Assembly (NCBI GenBank): GCA_001723765.1 | Contig: MAYW01000026.1 | Span: forward strand, 1-40,591 | DNA length: 40,591 nt | Direction of reading: 5' to 3' | Source of the DNA: Candidatus Scalindua rubra | GTDB taxonomy: Bacteria; Planctomycetota; Brocadiia; Brocadiales; Scalinduaceae | Shown here: positions 31,941 to 40,536 of the stretch, in pieces | How positions within the stretch are numbered: the stretch's first letter is position 1 | Layout: each line of letters starts with the position of its first letter | Program-made: the position numbers and the translations under genes | Notes under the pieces: generated by a model | What the model saw: the letters and a program-made list of their open reading frames with translations, nothing else | Databases searched by the model: none | Told to the model about the DNA's origin: nothing

Positions 31941-32282
31941 GTGAAGAACCAGATTGAAAAACTCAAAAAAGAAAACGAGAACTTGAGAAAAGAAATACTA
32001 AGGCTGGATAAAAGAATAGAGCTTGTGTCTAACCAAAGCGTCCTTAATAAAAACAGTATTAAAGATTTAGAAAAGTCTAAGGGAGATTTTCACTTAGTAA
32101 CCGTAATGAATAGAACTATGATACGTGTGCTGGTAGAGTTGTTAGAGAAATATGATGTAGTAGATGAAGAAGGATTCAGGCAACTCTGCAAAGAGAAATA
32201 TCTCCAGTTTGTAAACGAAATAGAATGGAAAGCTATAAAAACTTATGAAGATTTATCTCGGGCATTAGGTTGGGATGATTAG
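31941..32282 (+). CDS. small coiled-coil protein starting inside a palindrome
   Basis: GTG 31941 is the last base of a GTCTAACGGGG arm plus TG; no other start is in frame nearby. The 113-residue product begins with a coiled coil (KNQIEKLKKENENLRKEILR) and ends in a helical part (FHLVTVMNRTMIRVLVELLE). The element may have replaced the original start. It is followed after 38 bases by another helical protein. Function unknown. Confidence 0.6.
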   Translation: MKNQIEKLKKENENLRKEILRLDKRIELVSNQSVLNKNSIKDLEKSKGDFHLVTVMNRTMIRVLVELLEKYDVVDEEGFRQLCKEKYLQFVNEIEWKAIKTYEDLSRALGWDD

Positions 32283-32320
32283 TAACCTATTTCTATATGC
32301 CGTATACTAAGGAGATAGGA

Positions 32321-32686
32321 ATGGATATCTGGAGTTTGGAACATGTTTCTCAGGATATATTTACTTCCATCACTAAATTTATAAAAGAGGGTAAGGGAGG
32401 CATAAAACTTTTCTCAATTGAACAGTTGCAGCAATGGCGCAATCGTTTACCGGATGATAAGAAGGCTGAACTCAACTCTTTCCGCCAGCGCTGGGCTGAT
32501 ATGGATTCGCAGATTGATGAGTTCTATTCAGATAGGAAATTACCTGACAGTGACATGCATCAAGACGAAAAGGTCCGACTATACAATGAATATAAGAGTA
32601 TACAGCTTGAGAAGATTATAGAATACAATCGCATGATTGAGAAAATAGAGTTGAGAATAAGGAAATTAGAAAGTTCGAGAGAATAA
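32321..32686 (+). CDS. small helical protein of unknown function
   Basis: ATG 32321 has a good site (TAAGGAGATAGG); ATG 32297 in frame would put that site inside the gene, so I prefer 32321 (121 residues). It is helical and charged (QQWRNRLPDDKKAELNSFRQ, IIEYNRMIEKIELRIRKLES). No family recognised. It sits in a run of four small genes from 31941 to 33218 that probably share one transcript. Confidence 0.65.
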   Translation: MDIWSLEHVSQDIFTSITKFIKEGKGGIKLFSIEQLQQWRNRLPDDKKAELNSFRQRWADMDSQIDEFYSDRKLPDSDMHQDEKVRLYNEYKSIQLEKIIEYNRMIEKIELRIRKLESSRE

Positions 32687-32712
32687 ATTACCATTATTGA
32701 TAAGGAGATATA

Positions 32713-32898
32713 ATGAAGATAAGAATAAAATCGCCCCTGAAAAAATGTCCTAATTGTTTTGGTGACATGGTAAGGGTAAAACTAGAGGTAATTACCCTTG
32801 TCTGGCTTTGTAGTGGTTGTGGGAAATTTTTTGAAATCGATGATTCAAGCGGGGAATTCAATCAACTGGAGAGTAAGGAAATATTTGGAGATACGTAA
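32713..32898 (+). CDS. small zinc-ribbon protein
   Basis: This codes for 61 residues from ATG 32713 behind TAAGGAGATAT. CPNC and CSGC, about 20 residues apart (KKCPNCFGDMVRVKLEV, WLCSGCGKFFEI), form a zinc ribbon similar in layout to 23241. The next gene begins two bases after its stop. Confidence 0.75.
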   Translation: MKIRIKSPLKKCPNCFGDMVRVKLEVITLVWLCSGCGKFFEIDDSSGEFNQLESKEIFGDT

Positions 32899-32900
32899 GT

Positions 32901-33218
32901 ATGCCTACACCTTATCAAAGTGAGATACTCCGAATAATAGATAACGAAGGCAAAGGCGGAGAATGTGGTGTTTCTCTCATAAATAGGCGGATGATGTTGG
33001 GCACAGATTTTGTAAGAGGTCTCTTGGATTCCATGGCCAGGGTTGGTTTGATTGATTTCATAGATTCCAGGCGTATCCGTCTTACGCTCAGAGGATTAAG
33101 GGCTTTAGGAAAGGGGCCTACCGGAGATGCTGAGGAAGAGAAAAGTCGATTAGGTAAGGAAATCCCTGAGGAGAGATATAAGAGGTGGACAAAAGGTAGG
33201 TCAAGTGTACCACGTTAG
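32901..33218 (+). CDS. winged-helix protein with C-terminal KRWT motif
   Basis: This codes for 105 residues from ATG 32901. The winged helix is MPTPYQSEILRIIDNEG...LGTDFVRGLLDSMARVGLID with wing RRIRLTLRG. It is almost identical to module 1 of 27945. The tail has PEERYKRWTKGRSS, one of three or four RWT tails in the window. It probably depends on the upstream zinc-ribbon gene for translation. Confidence 0.82.
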   Translation: MPTPYQSEILRIIDNEGKGGECGVSLINRRMMLGTDFVRGLLDSMARVGLIDFIDSRRIRLTLRGLRALGKGPTGDAEEEKSRLGKEIPEERYKRWTKGRSSVPR

Positions 33219-33370
33219 AGAATTTTCTCCAACGGAGTAAAGGTGATAAAAGGGAGGTTTCTAATAACCCAAAGGGCAGAGTTCCACGGGCTTGCCCTGT
33301 ACCATTACGGTTCAGGGCATGCCCGTGGGTATCTATATTCTCTGGTTTTCGTATGAAACTATAGGTAGAC
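33219..33370. repeat. CACGGGCTTGCCC-type inverted repeat
   Basis: 'gttccacgggcttgccctg' and 'cagggcatgcccgtggg' (about 33281-33330) are inverted copies around 'taccattacggt', the same unit as at 15018-15072. 'gagaattttctcc' precedes it. Confidence 0.65.
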
Positions 33371-33373
33371 ATT

Positions 33374-34774
33374 ATGGCTTTAAAGATCAATTTAAGGAAT
33401 TCTGATTTGCCCCGTAAGGAAGCGAAGGCCTTACGGGACTTACTTGCAATAAATGGAGGAGAACCCATACGCAGCCAAAAAGACCCTTTGGCAGAAAATA
33501 GCTCTTTCGTTGATATTAAGGGTCTTCTCAAGAGTAAGGTATTCAAAGGCGGATTAAATTCCAATGTAAGGGAACGATTTGAATCAGCTTTTGCTAGGAT
33601 GTGCGGAGCGAAATATGCTGTGGCTCTAGCTAATGGTATGGGGGCCATCCATTCCAGCCTCGCTGCGCTTGAGTTAAATCCCGGTGATGAAATTATAGTG
33701 GGCGCTATAGCCAGTCCTTCTTCAATCTTAGCCATTATTGCTCAAGATTGTATACCTATATTTGCTGATGTAGACCCAAAAACAGGCCTTATTACGTCAG
33801 ATGAGATAGAGAAGGTTTTAACTTCCAGGACAAAGGCCGTAATCGCAGTTCACTTTTGGGGTTTTCCTTGCGATATGAATCCAATTATAGAACTGGCTAA
33901 AGAATATGATTTAGTAGTTATTGAGGACTGCTCAAACTCTCTTCTGGCTTTTTATAAAGGCCGAACTGTAGGGAATCTGGCTCATGCTGGATGTTTTTCT
34001 TTTGAGACTGATAAAGATTTATCTATTGATATTGGGGGAGCAGTCATAACTAATACTGAAGAGTATGCAAAGATGGTTCGAAACTTTGCCTATGAGTTTT
34101 GTTCTGTTGAAAGGGGAGGCTTTGGCAAAATTTATTCTTATCCTGGCATTGACTATCGGTTGAGCAATATGCAAAGTGGTTTGTTGCTTCTTGAGCTTGA
34201 GAGGCTGGCTGAAAGGATAGAACGGCGAAGATACCTGGCTCAGAGGCTGGATGAACATTTAAAAAGGGTTAAAGGTTTAATTCTTCGGGAATGTTATGAA
34301 GGAAGTAAGGGAAGTTATGAGCAATATCATTTTCGCATCGATAAGAGACCCTTCCATGCATCTTTAGACGAAATTAAGCGCGCTATTCAAGCAGAAGGTC
34401 TTAAATCAATTGAGAGCGTGTATTCCTATTATATGCCAGAGGTGATTAGTTTTTTAAACCAATATATAGCTCGATTGTCAGAGGCCGGTTATACAGATCG
34501 TAAATTGCAGCTTAAGGAAAATGGGAGCTTTAAGAAAAACTTAAAGCATGGGGTGCGCTGGAGGATATTTGAACCTTATGCCCGACGAACAATTGCTAAA
34601 CTCGATTATGCCGATCCAGATAAATTCATCTACTATGGACCAGAAACTTCTCCTAAGGCCAGGGCCTATCTCGAAAATACGCTGAGGTTTGTCCTTACTG
34701 AGAGATACTCAGAACGCGATATAGATGATATTGCAGATATTATAAAGAAGGTATTAGACAATTATAGGAAGTAA
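33374..34774 (+). CDS. DegT/DnrJ/EryC1/StrS-family aminotransferase
   Basis: This codes for 466 residues from ATG 33374, a PLP-dependent enzyme that makes amino sugars. Visible motifs: NGMGAIHSSLAALELNPGDE, VHFWGFPCDMNPIIELAKEY, VIEDCSNSLLAFYKG, and the lysine K214 in SFETDKDLSIDIGGA, which should hold PLP. Next come YRLSNMQSGLLLLELERL and a C-terminal extension. The first 25 residues (PRKEAKALRD) include a CCCCGTAAGG...CCTTACGGG palindrome at about 33410-33437 before the usual start INGGEP. It may decorate a surface glycan; its link to the vesicle genes is unknown. Confidence 0.88.
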   Translation: MALKINLRNSDLPRKEAKALRDLLAINGGEPIRSQKDPLAENSSFVDIKGLLKSKVFKGGLNSNVRERFESAFARMCGAKYAVALANGMGAIHSSLAALELNPGDEIIVGAIASPSSILAIIAQDCIPIFADVDPKTGLITSDEIEKVLTSRTKAVIAVHFWGFPCDMNPIIELAKEYDLVVIEDCSNSLLAFYKGRTVGNLAHAGCFSFETDKDLSIDIGGAVITNTEEYAKMVRNFAYEFCSVERGGFGKIYSYPGIDYRLSNMQSGLLLLELERLAERIERRRYLAQRLDEHLKRVKGLILRECYEGSKGSYEQYHFRIDKRPFHASLDEIKRAIQAEGLKSIESVYSYYMPEVISFLNQYIARLSEAGYTDRKLQLKENGSFKKNLKHGVRWRIFEPYARRTIAKLDYADPDKFIYYGPETSPKARAYLENTLRFVLTERYSERDIDDIADIIKKVLDNYRK

Positions 34775-34814
34775 ATTATTATGGTCAGAAGTATACCACC
34801 GATAACAAGTACAG

Positions 34815-35219
34815 GTGCGCATAGAAAAAATTGCCGAATTAGGAAAAACACGGAAAGACGAAAGATTTAAGCTGAAAGTTCAGAGAAAACCACGGCAGTG
34901 GAGATACGAAACTAAGCCCATTTTTAAGAGAATAAAAGAACCCCTGGTAGACGTATTTAAAGAGGCGAAAGAGGTAAAGATTATAATAGATTTGGGTAGT
35001 TTTTCAAGAGGGGAGGTAGACATCGATATAAAACCCGACAAATATATTATCATTGCCAAACATGAAGAACAGGAGTTCAGAGAAGAGATTAACCTTCCTC
35101 CTGATGTGGATATTGAAAATACAGTAGAATATTTTAAAAACGGGATCTTAGAGATAACACTTCCCAAGAAGAAAGGTGGGCGCAAAACTAAAAAAAGAAA
35201 AAAGGTTAGAAACTATTAA
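34815..35219 (+). CDS. Hsp20/GvpH-like small chaperone
   Basis: The open frame begins at GTG 34815 (134 residues). ATG 34781 opens another frame (MVRSIPPITSTGAH) that would join it if one base is skipped in the A-run near 34825, so the true start may be ATG 34781. Residues about 50-120 are an alpha-crystallin domain: KEVKIIIDLGSFSRGEVDID, IKPDKYIIIAKHEEQEFREE, INLPPDVDIENTVEYFKNGI and LEITLPK. A basic tail follows. One of three Hsp20 domains in the window. Confidence 0.78.
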   Translation: MRIEKIAELGKTRKDERFKLKVQRKPRQWRYETKPIFKRIKEPLVDVFKEAKEVKIIIDLGSFSRGEVDIDIKPDKYIIIAKHEEQEFREEINLPPDVDIENTVEYFKNGILEITLPKKKGGRKTKKRKKVRNY

Positions 35220-35235
35220 AAAGAAGGGAAATGGG

Positions 35236-35646
35236 ATGAGAAGAAAACCGATTATTTTGGTAGTAGATGATGAGAAAATAATGCACGAATTATTTCGTAA
35301 GATATTAAAAAAGGAAAAATATGCAGTTCTTACGGCTGGTAACGGCAAAAAGGCGTTAAAGATGGCGGAAAGTAAGAAGCTGGATTTGGTAATTTTAGAT
35401 ATGAAGATGCCCGATATGAACGGAATTGAAATCTTGCGCCGCATTAAGAAAATAGATGAAAATATAGAAGTAATTATGCTTACTGGTTTTGGGACAATGA
35501 AAACAGCTAAGATAGCAATGGGTATGGGAGCCTATGATTATATAACCAAGCCTTTCGATAACAATGACATTATGGCTCTTATAAAGGATGCCCTTTCATC
35601 CACCTCTGATAGTTTCCTTTCAAAATGTAAGGGGAAATGCGTATGA
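35236..35646 (+). CDS. single-domain response regulator
   Basis: ATG 35236 follows AAGAAGGGAAATGGG; the frame is open from 35176 inside the previous gene. The 136-residue product is one receiver domain with the acidic pair D11/D12, phosphoacceptor D55 (ILDMKMPDMNG), a switch threonine in MLTGFG and lysine in ITKPFD. There is no output domain and no kinase in the window. It may relay a signal to the regulators here. It overlaps the next gene by ten bases. Confidence 0.9.
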   Translation: MRRKPIILVVDDEKIMHELFRKILKKEKYAVLTAGNGKKALKMAESKKLDLVILDMKMPDMNGIEILRRIKKIDENIEVIMLTGFGTMKTAKIAMGMGAYDYITKPFDNNDIMALIKDALSSTSDSFLSKCKGKCV

Positions 35647-36326
35647 AAAAACTTATCTATGTTCCGATTATACATATGAGTGCTGACTTAGGCAGTATTG
35701 CTAAACAGGTGGATAAAAGAGGGATTGCAGGTTTTGGAGAGGAATTCTGGAAAAGGCATAGAGAAACTATTTCCGGATTTTGGGATATTATAATTAAATA
35801 TTTTTCTAATTTGGAGGCCAGGGATTTTAAGATATACCAGGATGGTTTGGTAGCTGACGGAAAAGTCGGTCAAAAAATAGTTGAAGAGGGAATTAAAGGT
35901 GGCAGTAAAAATTATGAGGTTATTAATGATTTATTAAAGAGAGGAGCGATCTTAGTTCAGACGGAGAATTTTAACCTTGTCAAAGAAGAAAGAGACCGCA
36001 TTGTTAAGATTACCCAGGCCAAGACAATCACACGGAAGTTAATGGCTTATCTGAAATATAGATTGGCTAAGAATAAGCTCCTAAAGAAGAGAGATAACTA
36101 TATAGCTAAAAGAATAGATGAGACCTTGAATCATGGGGAAACGGGTATTCTCTTTGTAGGGGCATACCATAATATAATCCCTAAACTCTCTAAGGATTTT
36201 CAACTAACTGAAGTAAAAGAGGCAAAGAAAGTAAGGGACTACCAAAGACTGCTTCTCCATTATAGAAAGAATGAGGAAGAATTTGAAGAATTAGCCAAAT
36301 ATCTCATCTCACCGGTAGTTTGTTAA
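35637..36326 (+). CDS. TraB-like protein of unknown function
   Basis: ATG 35637 (or ATG 35643) follows AAGGGG, within the end of the response-regulator gene. The 229-residue product starts KKLIYVPIIHMSADLGSIAK and has near its end RDNYIAKRIDETLNHGETGI followed by LFVGAYHNIIPKL, a pattern like the TraB/PrgY and GumN group (RDxxMAxxI...VVGAxH). That group includes predicted metalloproteases or peptide-binding inhibitors. The match is weak in the middle. Coupling to the receiver gene suggests a shared process. Confidence 0.65.
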   Translation: MRMKKLIYVPIIHMSADLGSIAKQVDKRGIAGFGEEFWKRHRETISGFWDIIIKYFSNLEARDFKIYQDGLVADGKVGQKIVEEGIKGGSKNYEVINDLLKRGAILVQTENFNLVKEERDRIVKITQAKTITRKLMAYLKYRLAKNKLLKKRDNYIAKRIDETLNHGETGILFVGAYHNIIPKLSKDFQLTEVKEAKKVRDYQRLLLHYRKNEEEFEELAKYLISPVVC

Positions 36327-36875
36327 TTTACTGTATCGGAATTTCAAAACATTGTCTTAAACCTTATTTTCAAAAGTAGGGTGGGCAGTGCCCACCCTTT
36401 AATCTCATCAATCAATTTGCAAAGCTATGTTCATGTATAGGAATTTCAATGTTTGTTAGATTCCCAATTAAGATTGTTGGGAATGACAGGCCCCGAAATT
36501 GTCATTCCCGCGAAAGCGGGAATCTAACTTGTTAATTGGCGACTTTTTATTAAATGACAAGGATGCTTTAATAAGTGTCATTCCCGACTTGCCCTGAACC
36601 ACGATGGTACCCTGTACCAGTTGCGGTGCAGGGGTACAGGGCTAGATCGGGAATCTATTATTGGATCAAAATATTTATATTAGCGACTGCCTGCCCGCCC
36701 GGCAATGCGGTTCGCCAGCCCGACGAGCTTTCTGGCGGGGACGGGTTATCAGTCGGACATGTAGGTTGAACCAAAACGTCAAATCCCCCCTTATTCCCCC
36801 CTTTTCAAAAGGGGGGCAAGGGGGGATTTCAATATTCTTGTGTAATTTCATGGCGAACTTTACCCAAAAAAAATA
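36327..36875. repeat. 549-bp gene-free spacer with short palindromes
   Basis: 36346-36365 and 36436-36455 are variants of the TAGTATAGGAATTTCC repeat. 'gtcattcccgcgaaagcggg' (about 36500-36520) and 'gtcattcccgacttgccctg' to 'gatcgggaatcta' form hairpins. 36786-36827 is CCCCCCTTATTCCCCCCTTTT/AAAAGGGGGGCAAGGGGGG. The short open frames here are repeat artefacts. Confidence 0.6.
36378..36400 (+). terminator. possible rho-independent terminator
   Basis: GGGTGGGCA and TGCCCACCC form a 9-bp GC-rich stem with a minimal loop, followed by TTT. It lies 52 bases after the TraB-like gene. The T-run is short, so efficiency is doubtful. Confidence 0.5.
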
Positions 36876-39104
36876 ATGACTAATAATGAAAAAAAAATAG
36901 TTTTACGTGTCTCCGAAGCAAGACCAAAGGATGTTGGCAGAGGGATAGTCAGAATAGACCCTAAAGATATGGAAAGAATAGGCGACTCAGTAGGAGATAT
37001 ATTACAGATTGCCTGCCCGACGGATGGCCCGTCCGAACGGCGTTGCCGGGCGGGCAGGCGGGAAGGTAAGAGGAAAACAGCAGCCAAGGTGTTACCAGCG
37101 TATATGGAAGATCGGGCCAAAGGTATAATCCAGATGGATGGATTATTAAGAGAAAATGCCCAGATTAGTCTGGATGAAAAGATTGACGTGCAAAAGATAG
37201 AGTATGCTACGGCTGATAAAATAACCCTGTCACCTCTAACCTTAACAAGAGCTTCTCACCGTGACAGGGATATGAGATATATCGGAAGCCTTCTTGGAGG
37301 TTTGCCGCTTGTGGAAGGCGATAGAATAAGAGCTAATCTCTTCGGCGTACGCAGTCAGGATTTCACGGTAGTTTCCACTTCACCTAAAGGTGTAGTATTG
37401 GTACAGCCAGGTACCACAATAAATATACTGGAGAAAAAAGAGAAAGTAGGGGTACGGGAGAGGATATCTTATGAAGATGTTGGGGGGTTAAAGAAGGCGA
37501 TTCAAAGGATCAGGGAGATGATAGAATTTCCCCTGAAATATCCTGAAGTCTTTGAAAGATTGGGTATCGATGCCCCCAAAGGGGTCTTTATGTATGGACC
37601 TCCCGGATGTGGAAAGACTTTAATTGCCAGGGCGGTAGCAAATGAAACAGATGCCGCCTTTTATACATTGAGCGGACCAGAGATAATGCACAAATTTTAC
37701 GGTGAAAGTGAGGCCCACCTGAGGAAGATCTTTGAAGAGGCATCAAGTAATGCGCCAAGTATTATATTTCTGGATGAGATTGATGCCATAGCGCCAAAAC
37801 GGGAAGAAATGGGCGGTGAAAAGCAGGTCGAACGTCGTGTTGTTGCACAACTCCTGGCATTGATGGATGGATTGGAATCAAGAGGACAGGTAATAGTAAT
37901 CGGTGCTACCAATATTCCTAATGTTATAGACCCTGCACTTCGAAGGCCCGGGAGGTTTGATCGGGAGATTAATATCGGTGTTCCGGACAAGAACGGTAGG
38001 CTTGAAATCCTTCAGATACACACAAGAGGTATGCCCATTGCCGAAGATGTTGATCCGGATAGGTTATCTCAGATTACTCACGGATTTGTAGGAGCAGATC
38101 TGGAGGCTCTGGCAAGAGAAGCGGCTATGACTGCCTTACGAAAAATATTTCCCAGTATCGACTTTCAACTGGAGGACATACCTTATGAAACCCTATTAGA
38201 ACTTAGGGTGACTATGGATGATTTTCTGGAAGGATTGAAGGAAATTGAACCCTCAGCACTCCGGGAAGTCTTTGTAGAAGTACCCGACGTGAAGTGGAGT
38301 GATATAGGAGGTCTCGATGAGGTTAAGAAGACACTTACTGAATCAGTTGAATGGCCTTTGCAAAATCCTGAACTGTTTAAACATATTGGCAGCAAGCCAC
38401 CCAAAGGTATCTTACTATCCGGCCCTCCTGGAACAGGGAAGACCTTGATGGTCAAGGCGCTTGCTAATGAGAGTGAAGTGAACTTTATATCCGTAAAAGG
38501 CCCTGAGCTTATATCAAAATGGGTTGGAGAGAGTGAAAGGGGCATTCGCGATGTCTTTCATAAGGCAAAACAGGCATCTCCATGCATAGTATTCTTTGAT
38601 GAAATAGATTCCCTAACCCCGATCAGAGGTGTGAGTGGAGCAAATTCTCATGTTACCGATCGTGTTATAAGTCAGTTCTTAACAGAGTTAGACGGCATTG
38701 AAGAACTAAAGGGTGTGTTGATTGTGGCTGCGACAAACAGAAAGGATATAGTAGACCCTGCGCTCCTGCGGACAGGTAGATTTGATATAACCATCGAACT
38801 TCCTTTTCCAGATGAAAAGGCGAGAATGGAAATCTTCAAGGTACATACAAAGAGAAGGCCTTTAGCTGCCAACGTTGATCTCAAGGAACTGGCAAAATTG
38901 ACGGAAGGGCTCGCGGGATCTGATATAGAGGCTGTTTGTAGAGAGGCCGGGTTGGATGCAATAAGAGAATTTTTAAGCAGTAAGCCCGGTGCTTCACAGG
39001 AAGCGCGGGTTAAGGCAGAAAAGGAAAAATCTGAAAAGATCAAGATTTCAGTGAAACACCTTAAAAAGCCATCAAAAGAATCAAAGAAGAATAGAATGGA
39101 GTGA
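36876..39104 (+). CDS. Cdc48/VAT-like double AAA+ ATPase
   Basis: This 742-residue protein has an N-terminal double-psi barrel ([20 protein letters not shown]) and two AAA+ modules: D1 Walker A GPPGCGKT at residues 241-248 with [12 protein letters not shown], and D2 GPPGTGKT at residues 516-523 with [13 protein letters not shown]. Cdc48 proteins unfold and extract other proteins using ATP. They are usual in archaea and eukaryotes but occur in some bacteria and in gas vesicle clusters. Between ILQI and [13 protein letters not shown] lies an extra segment [18 protein letters not shown], coded by a GC palindrome (37011-37059). ATG 36876 has no good ribosome binding site. GvpH follows. Confidence 0.92.
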   Translation: MTNNEKKIVLRVSEARPKDVGRGIVRIDPKDMERIGDSVGDILQIACPTDGPSERRCRAGRREGKRKTAAKVLPAYMEDRAKGIIQMDGLLRENAQISLDEKIDVQKIEYATADKITLSPLTLTRASHRDRDMRYIGSLLGGLPLVEGDRIRANLFGVRSQDFTVVSTSPKGVVLVQPGTTINILEKKEKVGVRERISYEDVGGLKKAIQRIREMIEFPLKYPEVFERLGIDAPKGVFMYGPPGCGKTLIARAVANETDAAFYTLSGPEIMHKFYGESEAHLRKIFEEASSNAPSIIFLDEIDAIAPKREEMGGEKQVERRVVAQLLALMDGLESRGQVIVIGATNIPNVIDPALRRPGRFDREINIGVPDKNGRLEILQIHTRGMPIAEDVDPDRLSQITHGFVGADLEALAREAAMTALRKIFPSIDFQLEDIPYETLLELRVTMDDFLEGLKEIEPSALREVFVEVPDVKWSDIGGLDEVKKTLTESVEWPLQNPELFKHIGSKPPKGILLSGPPGTGKTLMVKALANESEVNFISVKGPELISKWVGESERGIRDVFHKAKQASPCIVFFDEIDSLTPIRGVSGANSHVTDRVISQFLTELDGIEELKGVLIVAATNRKDIVDPALLRTGRFDITIELPFPDEKARMEIFKVHTKRRPLAANVDLKELAKLTEGLAGSDIEAVCREAGLDAIREFLSSKPGASQEARVKAEKEKSEKIKISVKHLKKPSKESKKNRME
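37011..37059. repeat. in-frame GCCTGCCCG palindrome inside the Cdc48-like gene
   Basis: GCCTGCCCG (37011-37019) and CGGGCAGGC (37051-37059) are perfect arms, with GGCCCGTCCGAACGG between. The interior matches the intergenic units at 14781-14812 and 39790-39820 in wording. Confidence 0.85.
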
Positions 39105-39220
39105 TGGAGTAAGGGAAAACTGGAGTGATGAGAAAAAACAAGAAACCAACATTTCATTTATTCTTAACTACATTACTCCAAAACTCCATTACTCCAATTT
39201 AAACTGAAAGGGAGTTCGTT

Positions 39221-39781
39221 ATGACTGAACCAAGGAAAAAAGAGGGAACAAAACGGAAAAAGAAGGGAAGCGAATCGGAAGAAAAGGAGGAAAAACTGGA
39301 GGAGGAAAAAGGAGTAACAGAAAGCGTGCTCGAGGGGTTGAGTAACGTTATCCCTGGTCTTGGTGGATTGGTTAAAGGTTTAGAAAAATCAGATGCAATC
39401 CAGGAAAGATTAAAAGAAATTGACAAAGAGGTGGAAAAAAGGATAAGAGAAACACCTTTAAAAAAAACCACAGCAACAAGAACTCCACATTTCAAAGGAA
39501 GATTTGAAGCAGTTCCAAGTGTTAGAAGAAAGAAAGAAGTTTTAAGAGATATCCCTGTGGATATATTCGATGAACATAAGCATATAGACGTAATCGCCGA
39601 ACTACCTGGAATAGAGGAAAAAGATATAAAAGTAGATTTAAGCGCTGATATCCTGACCATATCGGCTGACAGGACAAGGCTTAAATACTTTAAGAAGATA
39701 AAACTTCCCTGTAAGTCCAAAGGTATTATAAAGAAATTATATAAAAATGGCATCATGGAAATCAAAATAGAAAAGAAGTGA
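39221..39781 (+). CDS. gvpH: GvpH-type small heat-shock protein
   Basis: This codes for 186 residues from ATG 39221 behind AAAGGGAG. The N-terminus is K/E-rich, then a Gly-rich helix SVLEGLSNVIPGLGGLVKG, then a coiled segment. Residues about 108-186 are an Hsp20 domain (VDIFDEHKHIDVIAELPGIE, EKDIKVDLSADILTISADRT, YKNGIMEIKIEKK). This order (charged head, Gly-rich helix, alpha-crystallin end) is that of GvpH, a vesicle-cluster chaperone. The symbol is by architecture only. Confidence 0.82.
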   Translation: MTEPRKKEGTKRKKKGSESEEKEEKLEEEKGVTESVLEGLSNVIPGLGGLVKGLEKSDAIQERLKEIDKEVEKRIRETPLKKTTATRTPHFKGRFEAVPSVRRKKEVLRDIPVDIFDEHKHIDVIAELPGIEEKDIKVDLSADILTISADRTRLKYFKKIKLPCKSKGIIKKLYKNGIMEIKIEKK

Positions 39782-40536
39782 ATCCCCCTTCCCGCCCGGC
39801 CTCGCCGTACGGACGGGTAGAAAAGGAGGAAAATCCCCCCTACCCCCCTTTAGTAAAGGGGGAATGGGGGATTTGTCAACTTGCTTTTTCATTTATTCTA
39901 ATTTAATAGTATAGGAATTTCCATTTTAACTGCTTATTACGCAAGAAGATACACCTTTGTCATTCTGAGCGAAACGGAGAGAAGCGAAGAATCTTTATTT
40001 TGTGCACAGAGAATATATACTAATACTTAAAATGCAGCGCTCAGAGCTTGTCCTTGAGTGAAGCGAAGGAATAAATTCCGTGAAGAATCTAATGCTTTCG
40101 GCTCAGGATAAATTCCGCGAAGAATCTCTCGTTAGTAAGCCAATGATGTTTCGTGAGGTTAGTGAGATTTCCGTAAAGAGATTCTTCAGTCGTTCCTCCT
40201 TCAGAATGACATGTTGGCGAGCGAAGTCTGCCCGAAGGGCATTAAATTTACAACACGTAGCGGCAACCTTTAGGTTGCCTGTCTGCCGTGCTCGGCACAG
40301 GCAGGCCACGTCCATGCCTGCCTGTGCGTATGTCCGCACGCAGACAGGGGATAGCGAGTAAAGATAGTTATATGAATATTTAAATTGGATTTAATCTCAT
40401 GGTGTGTGGAGGTCTGAAGACCTCCGCTACACCCCGCTTAGCGGGGTACAGTTGGTAATCGGAGTCCGCCCGAAGGGCACTAATTTCATCTCAGCGACCT
40501 CTGCGGTGAGCTAAATAATTAGAAAGGAGATATAAA
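39782..40536. repeat. 755-bp gene-free spacer of dispersed repeats
   Basis: 39786-39822 is a GC palindrome ('cccgcccggcctcgcc...ggacggg'). 39833-39875 is 'aatccccccta' to 'gggggattt'. 39907-39929 is the exact TAGTATAGGAATTTCC repeat. 39960-40210 holds 'gtcattctgagcgaaa' to 'gattcttcagtcg...cagaatgac' inverted arms. 40255-40350 contains 'ggcaacctttaggttgcc' and 'cctgcctgtgc' hairpins; 40405-40445 has 'ggaggtctgaagacctcc' and 'ccccgcttagcgggg'. Short open frames on both strands here are repeat artefacts. Confidence 0.6.

Noticed and set aside
36575..36876. Short plus-strand open frames before the Cdc48-like gene
   Set aside because: They consist of palindromic repeat sequence, have no ribosome binding site and code for repeat-derived peptides.
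40080..40361. Overlapping open frames on both strands near the right edge
   Set aside because: They cover inverted repeats (gtcattctgagc type) and lack protein-like composition.
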